NCBI RefSeq assembly: GCF_000425125.1
Contig: NZ_KE384309.1
Coordinates: 291,655-355,654, forward strand
Source of the DNA: Paenibacillus taiwanensis DSM 18679
GTDB taxonomy: Bacteria > Bacillota > Bacilli > Paenibacillales > Paenibacillaceae
Direction of reading: 5' to 3'
DNA length: 64,000 nt
Shown: positions 1 through 7,336 of the stretch, piece after piece
How positions within the stretch are numbered: position 1 is the first letter of the stretch
Layout: the number at the start of each line of letters is the position of its first letter
Translations under genes and position numbers: made by a program
The notes under the pieces: generated by a model
Databases searched by the model: none
Seen by the model: only the letters and a program-made list of their open reading frames with translations
What the model was told of the DNA's origin: nothing

Positions 1-1557
1 AAAAATGGCGACATTTTAATTAACGGTGACGAGCAGACCGACCACAAGGGAAATCATACCTATTATTGGAATTTAGTTAGTGTGCCTGACATTTCCAAAG
101 TGATTAGCAGCATTATGGAGCAAAAGGAAGTGGATGACTTGATCCGCGACTTTTCTTTGGAGCTGTTGAACCATTCCAACCAGTGGATCAAGGAGCAGGA
201 GCTGGATATCGTGAGCTCCATCTCGGACTTTTTGTCAGAGAAGTTTGGTGATTTGATCACACAATCAATGGAAGAATTTCTAATTATGAAGTTTGGCCAT
301 GAAGAATCGATCGACAAGTTTGTGGAACGAAACATCGCAAGCAAGTTAGATGAGGAAGCTGTGCCTGTGTTCCATTTGAGCAACAGTTCGGGTAATCTGT
401 ACTTTCCGTCCTGGGGATTTGTTTCGGTGCCTGTGAAGGCGCCAAGCATTTTGAAAGGGATTCGTAATTATCAGAACAATGCAGTTGGCAAGTCTCACTT
501 TACCGTCAAAGAGAGCGAAGTGAAAAACCGCATCTTCTGGCTAAACACAAGAAACGGTGTTCCACTCTTTGTATATACGCCGTTGAAGGTATATGAGGAG
601 AGCTATGAACGTACGATTCTCGACAAGGAAGGTATTGGCCGCCATTTGGTGCAAACCGATAAGATGAACTGGACTTACCTGCCGTCGCCGATTCCGGAGC
701 AATCTTGGGGAGACACGTATATGAACTCACGAGTGCAGAAGTACAATGCACGAGTTCGGAATGAATTTGATCAAGCTAAGACTCACAAGGTTATCGTGGA
801 GAAGGGGATCGATCAAAATACGAGCAATCGTTATGCAGTCATTTTTACGAAGCCGTTTGACTTGACGCAAATGCTGCAAGGATATGACCTTCAGCTAACT
901 GCGGCCAAGCCTAATTTGGGTGAAGTGAAACGTGCCTATGTGGAATTAAAGCGTTTGTTGACCGAAGGTCTGGAGCAAGAAGCAGCCAAAGACATTTTCG
1001 GAAGCATTAATGAAGAACTAGCAAAGGAGAATCTCATCCGTTCGCCGGAACTAATTAAGCGGATGCGGGAGGAACTGGCCAAATACGCGACAATTGCCGC
1101 TAAAGTGGCGGAACTTGAGCAGCTGCTAGATCAATATCAGGATGAAGAGAAGTGGCAGGATCATTTCATTGAAGCGTTGTATACGGGAACTATCGTGAAG
1201 AAAGGCGCCCTGTTTGTTTATGATCGTGATGAAGAGGAAGAGGCATGGGAGCCGTTAGCGAACTTGATGCGTATTCGCGATTATGCGGAGTTTGAAGTAT
1301 ATAGTCAGTTCCGCAAGCTTGACGACAAGAGTCGGGGCACCTTGCTGCGCAAGGCATCACGTCGTGACGCAGAGCTAACCTCTTCTGAGGATGTGTCTCC
1401 GCTGCTCAGCAAGCTAGAAGAGATGTATGATACATTCAAGGATGCGCGTGATCGTCTGGAGCATGAGAAGATCGAATTGGCTAACGGGGAAGAAGCTTAT
1501 CAGTTCTACAAGCAGTTAACTACGAAACTACATGCCATGATTAGAAAGTTGAAATAA
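1..1557 (+). CDS. C-terminal part of a large tubulin-like (Tubulin_2-type) protein, 5' end outside window
   Basis: The reading frame is open from base 1, so this is the last 518 residues of a longer protein; the GTG at 82 is unlikely to be the true start. The visible part is soluble and rich in charged helices, with a coiled-coil-like C-terminal third and no membrane segment or signal peptide. No GTP-binding motif is visible, because an N-terminal nucleotide-binding domain would lie upstream of the window. I infer the tubulin/FtsZ-like family mainly from context: such proteins of about 1000 residues occur next to vWA and DO-GTPase genes in Firmicutes. The next gene starts one base after the stop, so the two are translationally coupled. 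The family call is tentative. Confidence 0.5.
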   Translation, partial: KNGDILINGDEQTDHKGNHTYYWNLVSVPDISKVISSIMEQKEVDDLIRDFSLELLNHSNQWIKEQELDIVSSISDFLSEKFGDLITQSMEEFLIMKFGHEESIDKFVERNIASKLDEEAVPVFHLSNSSGNLYFPSWGFVSVPVKAPSILKGIRNYQNNAVGKSHFTVKESEVKNRIFWLNTRNGVPLFVYTPLKVYEESYERTILDKEGIGRHLVQTDKMNWTYLPSPIPEQSWGDTYMNSRVQKYNARVRNEFDQAKTHKVIVEKGIDQNTSNRYAVIFTKPFDLTQMLQGYDLQLTAAKPNLGEVKRAYVELKRLLTEGLEQEAAKDIFGSINEELAKENLIRSPELIKRMREELAKYATIAAKVAELEQLLDQYQDEEKWQDHFIEALYTGTIVKKGALFVYDRDEEEEAWEPLANLMRIRDYAEFEVYSQFRKLDDKSRGTLLRKASRRDAELTSSEDVSPLLSKLEEMYDTFKDARDRLEHEKIELANGEEAYQFYKQLTTKLHAMIRKLK

Positions 1558-1558
1558 G

Positions 1559-4030
1559 ATGATACACAACAACCTAAGAAGATTTGCAGCCGATTATGCG
1601 AGCGCAGAAGAACGTCAGGTCGATCAGGGTGACGATCAAAGCAGCATCCATTTTCCAACTGTATTTTTGTTTATTGGAGCGAAGGTGTCGGATGCGATTG
1701 CACCGATCATTCGGATCAATGAACGTAAATGGGATAACAATGCTGGTGTCATGTACGCCCATGTAGTATCTCGTGATTGGACAGCCGCTTCTGCGGATCA
1801 TACACAAAGAACTTCCGGCGTTTACTCCGGAAGTTCTGTCGCTTCTCCCTTAGATGACGATATTGATCATGCTGAGGGTAGCAAGCAAAATAGCATGCAG
1901 ACGCGTGTAACACGTCTGGAACTGCCTGTCCATACGATGGGGAAAAGCAGATCACAGCGCAAGGATGTGTACACTCAATTCCATCAGAATGAAGGTCATC
2001 TGCTGGAATTAAACCGAATGCTGCGCCAAATCAGCTACAGCATAGCACAATATGGTCGGTTGTATGCTTCTTTTGATCGTATTCATGTAGCAGTTATTAC
2101 CCGGGTGGATGACCCGCTGAACGTATTTGTGCCTGAAATATCTTTGCTCGCCAAAGCTATTTTCAGCCAATCGTTTAAGTCGGTACAGATGGATCTGTAC
2201 GCCTTAATAAGCGAAAAGGAACAGATGGAATCATTTGGTTATGATAGTTCGCTTGGTGTGGCGTTTCTACGAGAATTGGATTATATGCAGAGCGCACGAT
2301 ATTCATTTCATGCGCCTTTGCAGGTGACAGAGGACGGTATTTCGATACCAGTCGTGCATACTGCTGCACCGTTGTTTGACCTAGCTTACCTGCTCTCGGA
2401 CAAAAATGAACGCGGTATTTCGTCTGCTCATGATCTGGAGGATAATTGTGAAATTATTTGCTATATGAGTCTGCTAAAAAACCGAAAGCTGTCGGACATC
2501 CCACACGAGCAGCAAGGCGAGCGTTATAACAATACGTCTTTTAAAAACAACATCATGACAGAAGACGGTAGACAAGGCTATGTGTCCGCAGGGTTCTCTA
2601 AAGTGAAACGTCCGAACGAGTCGATTGCGCTTACTGTTATGTATCAGTTATATCGGGAACTTCTAGTAAGGATGAAGGAGAGGCCGATGCCAAACAGCAC
2701 GGAGAAACTGGACGTGCTTGGCTTAACATCGTCAGATGTGGCAATTGTAATGGCAGGAATTGTGCCGGATGACCATGCGATTCAGGACATGAGCGGAATT
2801 ATGACGCATGAGTTAAGCTACTCGCAGCTAAAGCGTATGACGCTGCGCGAAGCCGAACAGGCTTTATTTGGTGAAGGCTGCGAGGCTTATTTTCGGAACA
2901 ACTTTGTACAAGTTGCAGAGCAACGCATGAGCCAGCGCAGTGCGGCAGAGCAACTGCATCAGCACGTTCAGCAAACCTTGAGCAAGCATCCGGATATTAG
3001 CTTGTTTCAACTTTATGAGTGGACTAATGAAGCAAATGAAGCCGAGAGCGTTTGGCGTGACTTGCATGGTCTAATTCGGGACAAGACCAAAGTGCTGGAG
3101 TCAGTTCGGGGAGAGCTTGAACAAAAGTATCAGGAACGCGTCGAAGAGCAATCTTTCCAGCGCTTACCGCTAATGGACAAACATAATGTACGCAGCTTTA
3201 TTCGTTGTTTCTTTGACAATGTGTATCGCCATAAGCTTGAGATGCTGCGAGTAGAAATGGAACTGGCATGGTACCGTCAATACGAAACAGCACTTGCACA
3301 ATTCCATGCGACATGCGCCCGTCAAGTCCAAGTGCTTAAGCAGGTGGAGCATGAGCTGCATCAAGCAGCAATAAGCATGATCAACGAGGCTGATGATTAC
3401 ATTGGTCAAAACATTATGGAGTATTATCAAGTTGTAACAGCTGCGGTGATGCAGGATATGGAAGCCAAACGCGGTGAGGGGAGCTTCTTTGAGGATCGTC
3501 TTATAGGCAATCTCGCTCAGCTTGCAGAAGCAGGGGAGGAGGCGCTTACGGACAAGCTTATGGCGGTGTGTAAGCAGCATATTTTAACTGCGGCTCCGTT
3601 TCATCAAACGTTCGAAGAAGAGCTGCTCCGACGTGCCAATGTCACGATTGATTACAGCAACCGCGAAGTATTGTCCAAGGATGAATTGTTTAAAAAGCTG
3701 TATCGAACATTGGAAGAGCATGCAGTTATTCATATTCGTTTATTGGATTATACACATGAGCATCGTTATGAAGAAAAATACTTTTTTGGGGATCGCTCAA
3801 GTGAATTTATTCGGTATGCGTTGCATACAGACGAAACGTCGCGCATATACAAGCTGGGTTGTGTGCATGAAAGACGCAGTAGTGGTGTAGAGAAGTTAAA
3901 CCTGATGGGCGGTTTCCATGTAGAGGATATGATGTATTACCGTAATGGCAGAGTGTACTACGACAGTTATGCTGAGAACGGATACGAGTTCCACGGCATT
4001 CAACCAGACCTTCTGCCGGATATCCGCTGA
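1559..4030 (+). CDS. 823-aa protein of unknown function in the vWA/GTPase cluster
   Basis: The function is not recognised. The ATG lies one base after the preceding stop, without a strong separate ribosome binding site, which suggests coupled translation. An N-terminal segment around residues 30-65 (hydrophobic strand FLFIGAKV followed by a helix) looks like the start of an alpha/beta domain. Residues of roughly 450-700 are mostly charged helix with probable coiled coil, and the last 120 residues are richer in aromatic residues and beta-like. There is no signal peptide or membrane helix, so it is probably cytoplasmic. Its constant place between the tubulin-like and vWA genes suggests it works in the same complex, perhaps as scaffold or adaptor. 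Confidence 0.6.
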   Translation: MIHNNLRRFAADYASAEERQVDQGDDQSSIHFPTVFLFIGAKVSDAIAPIIRINERKWDNNAGVMYAHVVSRDWTAASADHTQRTSGVYSGSSVASPLDDDIDHAEGSKQNSMQTRVTRLELPVHTMGKSRSQRKDVYTQFHQNEGHLLELNRMLRQISYSIAQYGRLYASFDRIHVAVITRVDDPLNVFVPEISLLAKAIFSQSFKSVQMDLYALISEKEQMESFGYDSSLGVAFLRELDYMQSARYSFHAPLQVTEDGISIPVVHTAAPLFDLAYLLSDKNERGISSAHDLEDNCEIICYMSLLKNRKLSDIPHEQQGERYNNTSFKNNIMTEDGRQGYVSAGFSKVKRPNESIALTVMYQLYRELLVRMKERPMPNSTEKLDVLGLTSSDVAIVMAGIVPDDHAIQDMSGIMTHELSYSQLKRMTLREAEQALFGEGCEAYFRNNFVQVAEQRMSQRSAAEQLHQHVQQTLSKHPDISLFQLYEWTNEANEAESVWRDLHGLIRDKTKVLESVRGELEQKYQERVEEQSFQRLPLMDKHNVRSFIRCFFDNVYRHKLEMLRVEMELAWYRQYETALAQFHATCARQVQVLKQVEHELHQAAISMINEADDYIGQNIMEYYQVVTAAVMQDMEAKRGEGSFFEDRLIGNLAQLAEAGEEALTDKLMAVCKQHILTAAPFHQTFEEELLRRANVTIDYSNREVLSKDELFKKLYRTLEEHAVIHIRLLDYTHEHRYEEKYFFGDRSSEFIRYALHTDETSRIYKLGCVHERRSSGVEKLNLMGGFHVEDMMYYRNGRVYYDSYAENGYEFHGIQPDLLPDIR

Positions 4031-4042
4031 TTGTGTTTGTTG

Positions 4043-4069
4043 GTAGGCTTCGCATCATGCGAAGCCTAC
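4043..4069. repeat. Perfect 13-bp inverted repeat with one-base centre
   Basis: The left arm GTAGGCTTCGCAT is followed by a single C and then the exact reverse complement. It lies 12 bases after the stop of the 823-aa gene and 42 bases before the vWA gene. No T-tract follows, so it is not a standard intrinsic terminator. It could be an RNA hairpin that sets stability or relative expression within the operon, or a protein-binding dyad. Confidence 0.7.
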
Positions 4070-4111
4070 GGTGCGTCATGTTCCAATTTTATGTGAGAGG
4101 ATGCAATCAAT

Positions 4112-5392
4112 ATGCAGCGTAAAGTGAATATGCTGATGGTGCTGTTTAGCTTGATCGGAGGTCTGATCGGGTTTATGGTCGGCGAATGGCTGTTGCACAG
4201 TTTGCTTGGACAATGGCCGCGAGTGGTTGTGGTGGGACTTTATTTTGGGATAGTCGCTTTCTTTATTGGCTTGTTCTGCCTGATCGCGGAAATGATTTCG
4301 CCACGATTGAGTGGTGCGTCCTGGCGGCAACGGTATGTGGGTCATTCGTGGAAATTTCTTGTGCCCGCTACCCTAATTATGCTTTTTATCGCGGGACTTA
4401 CGTTAGAGTTTGTCCATCAGCTGGACTTAGGAGGATCAAGGCCTGTTAAGGATATTACACTTGTAATCGACAATTCCGGCAGCATGCGGGATACGGACCC
4501 TGCTAATGATCGATACAAGGCAGCCAAGCAGATGATTGGGGAAATGGATAGCGAGAAAAAGGTAGCGGTTATCGTATTTAATGATAAAGCGGATCTGCTT
4601 CAACCTTACATTCAAGTGAAAGATCAAGCGGCTAAAGAAAGTATATACAATAAGATTGATGCGTTAAAGCCTACAGAAGGCGGTACGGATATTGGCTTGT
4701 CGTTGTCTGAAGCGATGAAGCATATTAAAGATAACGATACGGCAGGGCGCGGCACTATGGTTGTGCTGTTGTCAGACGGTTTCAGCGAGATGAACACGGG
4801 TGAGGCGCTGGCCGAATATCAACGGCAAGGGATCGCTGTTCATACGATTGGTCTGAGCTTGGTGGATGCAAAAGGTGCCGGTTTGCTGCAAGATATTGCC
4901 AATCAGTCAGGCGGCCAATACTATGATGTGACAAAGGCTGATGAGTTGTCCTTTGTATTTGAGCAAATTTATAACAAGATTGGCGAGCGTACCTTAATTA
5001 CGGAGCGCACTGGACCGCTAAAAGATAGCGGGTACTATACAGCACTTCGAGTTGCAGCGTTGGTATTAATAGGTGCAGCGCTTGGTCTTGCGCTTGGTCT
5101 TGTGTTTGACAACCGGCACTTAGCGAGAAGCTTTGCTATCGGAGGCGCAGTTGCAGGGCTGATGTCAGGTATATTGCTGGAGGCAGGCTTGACGGGACAA
5201 CCGTTTAACGATGCCGTAATTAGACTGTTAGCCGATCTCATATTGGCATGTGTCATCACGTTATTTACGCTCGTCGTACCGGTACAGGAGAACTTGCGAC
5301 TGCGTGAAGGCCGTCAACGTCCAGGATCAACAGGTCGTTCTGGCGGCAGCTTTGCCGCTCGTCAGCAGGAAAGCCGCAATAAAGGGTTCTAA
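4112..5392 (+). CDS. Membrane-anchored vWA domain protein
   Basis: The 426-residue protein has three N-terminal hydrophobic segments (about residues 7-30, 38-63, 78-100), a vWA domain (about 112-290) and three more hydrophobic segments (about 312-335, 340-362, 366-394), then a basic, Gly/Ser-rich tail. The metal-ion-dependent adhesion site is complete: Asp120-x-Ser-x-Ser124, Thr near 192 in GGTD, and Asp near 222 in LLSDG. vWA domains bind a metal and a protein partner, so this is probably the membrane anchor of the cluster. With three helices before it, the vWA domain may face outward, but topology was not computed. It precedes the small 211-aa gene and the GTPase gene on the same strand. 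Confidence 0.85.
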   Translation: MQRKVNMLMVLFSLIGGLIGFMVGEWLLHSLLGQWPRVVVVGLYFGIVAFFIGLFCLIAEMISPRLSGASWRQRYVGHSWKFLVPATLIMLFIAGLTLEFVHQLDLGGSRPVKDITLVIDNSGSMRDTDPANDRYKAAKQMIGEMDSEKKVAVIVFNDKADLLQPYIQVKDQAAKESIYNKIDALKPTEGGTDIGLSLSEAMKHIKDNDTAGRGTMVVLLSDGFSEMNTGEALAEYQRQGIAVHTIGLSLVDAKGAGLLQDIANQSGGQYYDVTKADELSFVFEQIYNKIGERTLITERTGPLKDSGYYTALRVAALVLIGAALGLALGLVFDNRHLARSFAIGGAVAGLMSGILLEAGLTGQPFNDAVIRLLADLILACVITLFTLVVPVQENLRLREGRQRPGSTGRSGGSFAARQQESRNKGF

Positions 5393-5425
5393 CGTGAGAG
5401 CCAAGTGCGGAGGAGGCAAGAAGTG

Positions 5426-6061
5426 ATGCAGTATATCGAAGCAGATACGACAACCCCAGTCATTAAGGGGATCACTCATAGTGTTAATGACGACTACAGC
5501 ACGATACGCTGGTTATGGCCCGAAGGTGTAGCGGCCGTATACATTCAGAAAGCTAACGCAGATGAGCAGCTGCAATTGCAGCCTGACCCCGACAGCCTGA
5601 AGTTGTACACGAAGGATGAATATAAAGCGAACAATGGCTATTTTGACCGAATAGAAGGCTTTGGCCGAATCGTATATACGGTATTTGCCTGTGTGATGAC
5701 AGCTGGTACAGCACAGCTCATTTTTCAGCCCGATGGTTCTAATCGTGTCGTTATGAGCACAGGTAAAGCTAAAATTTATTTCTCCATTCGTCAAAAAAGC
5801 ACGTTGTTCAAAAAGCTCAAATCGGTTCACATTCAGGTAACGACGGAAGTTCCTGTTGCAAAGGAAGTTTTGTGTTATGTAAAGAAGCAGGGCGCTTACC
5901 CGGCGAATAAGGAAGACGGTACGATGTATCCATTTGTGGCGCCGTTTGCCTCAGGCAAAAACGTGCTGCCGATTATCGAGATTGGCAAGGATGACTATAT
6001 TCGATTATTTTTTACGGATGGACGCTTATACGGGCAATTGTACGAATTGATACCGGAATAA
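5426..6061 (+). CDS. Hypothetical protein of the vWA/GTPase cluster, beta-rich
   Basis: The function is not recognised. ATG 5426 is chosen because GGAGGAGG at 5409-5416 lies about nine bases upstream; GTG 5423 is also possible and GTG 5405 precedes the ribosome binding site. The 211 residues alternate hydrophobic and polar as expected for a beta-sandwich, with a cysteine pair near the middle and no signal peptide or membrane segment. Only 12 bases separate it from the GTPase gene. Being between the vWA and GTPase genes, it may be an adaptor of the same complex. Confidence 0.65.
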   Translation: MQYIEADTTTPVIKGITHSVNDDYSTIRWLWPEGVAAVYIQKANADEQLQLQPDPDSLKLYTKDEYKANNGYFDRIEGFGRIVYTVFACVMTAGTAQLIFQPDGSNRVVMSTGKAKIYFSIRQKSTLFKKLKSVHIQVTTEVPVAKEVLCYVKKQGAYPANKEDGTMYPFVAPFASGKNVLPIIEIGKDDYIRLFFTDGRLYGQLYELIPE

Positions 6062-6073
6062 GGAGGGTTCAGT

Positions 6074-7336
6074 ATGGGTATTTTTGATTTGTTTAAAAAG
6101 AAACCACAGACGGCGCCGAAGCCGCTCTACTACGATATTGTCTGTCCTTACTGTTTTAGCAAATTTATGCCTGAAGCGGTCGTATTTCGTGCAGCACATC
6201 ACCGCGAGGATGATGAAAATTATGCGTTGCAGGAAGATGAGAAGCTTAATAAATATCGCGAGCGTTTCGGATTGGACACCGTGTATGACATGGAGGCGGT
6301 GCTTAATCCGCAGGACATTCCAGAGGAGCATCATATATACTCCGACCATGTGCTGATTGGTCTAAATGATCGATACGGTGTTGTGACCAGAAGCCGATTA
6401 TGTCCGAACTGCCACAATGAGCTGCCGGTTACAGCAGGAAAAGTGCCAAGCAACATCATTTCGATCATCGGTGCTTCTCAGGTTGGTAAATCAGTATACA
6501 TGACATCGCTAATTCATACGCTCCAGCATATGACAGCTGATCATTTTGATGCTGCTTGTATGCCGCTTAATGCAGAGATTAGCCGTAAATTTCGTACGAT
6601 GTACGAGGAGCCGCTATTCGAGCGGGGAGACTTGCTTGCTTCCACACAAAAAGAGAAGATGCAGGAACCGTTTATTTTCCAATTTGTGTTTAAGGATGAG
6701 TCAAAGCCTCCACTTACACTCGTGTTTTTTGACGTTGCAGGCGAGGGTATGGTGGACCAAGATTATTTGGGCTTGCATGGCCAGCATATCAAGAACTCGG
6801 CTGGAATTTTGTTTATGGTAGACCCGCTGCAAATTCGATCCATTCGGGAGAAAATTCGCATTAAATACGGCGATACATCAGACAATTGGGTTCCGCAATA
6901 TGATGAACCGCGTGATGTGGTGCTGACGATGTTTGGTGACTTTATCGCTTACGAGGCGAAGAACAAGACAGACATCCCTACCGCGGTTGTGCTGACAAAG
7001 AGTGATATGCTGCATTCCTTAAAGGATGAGGATGGCGAGTACATTAAGTCTAACAGCAACATTTTTAACAACGTTGTACACCGCAAATATTTGGATGTCG
7101 CTGAGTTCGAAAATATAGACGGTGAAATCAGACGATTTATTGAAAAGGTGGATCGTCCTTTTAAAGGTACGATGGACGTTTATTTCTCAAACACGGCCTA
7201 TTTTGCGGTATCTGCGCTTGGCAGCAATCCGGTTGATCAAAAGCTTCAAGGGGTAGTGAGTCCAGTCCGTGTAGACGAGCCCTTTATTTGGCTGCTGTAT
7301 AAACTGAATTACATCGAAGGGAGAGAAGAACGTTGA
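6074..7336 (+). CDS. Zinc-ribbon P-loop GTPase, DO-GTPase-like
   Basis: The start has an excellent ribosome binding site (AAGGAGGG). A four-cysteine zinc ribbon is split into CPYC (Cys24, Cys27) and CPNC (Cys110, Cys113). A P-loop GASQVGKS follows at about residues 133-140, a Walker B/G3-like DVAGEG at about 220, and a G4-like TKSD at about 308-312, which indicates guanine specificity. This matches the DO-GTPase (double-GTPase) class of the TRAFAC group that occurs with GAP1 and vWA proteins; the exact class is inferred from order and neighbours. It probably hydrolyses GTP in the cytoplasm as the switch of the system. The downstream gene overlaps its stop codon by four bases, as expected for subunits made in fixed ratio. 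Confidence 0.8.
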   Translation: MGIFDLFKKKPQTAPKPLYYDIVCPYCFSKFMPEAVVFRAAHHREDDENYALQEDEKLNKYRERFGLDTVYDMEAVLNPQDIPEEHHIYSDHVLIGLNDRYGVVTRSRLCPNCHNELPVTAGKVPSNIISIIGASQVGKSVYMTSLIHTLQHMTADHFDAACMPLNAEISRKFRTMYEEPLFERGDLLASTQKEKMQEPFIFQFVFKDESKPPLTLVFFDVAGEGMVDQDYLGLHGQHIKNSAGILFMVDPLQIRSIREKIRIKYGDTSDNWVPQYDEPRDVVLTMFGDFIAYEAKNKTDIPTAVVLTKSDMLHSLKDEDGEYIKSNSNIFNNVVHRKYLDVAEFENIDGEIRRFIEKVDRPFKGTMDVYFSNTAYFAVSALGSNPVDQKLQGVVSPVRVDEPFIWLLYKLNYIEGREER

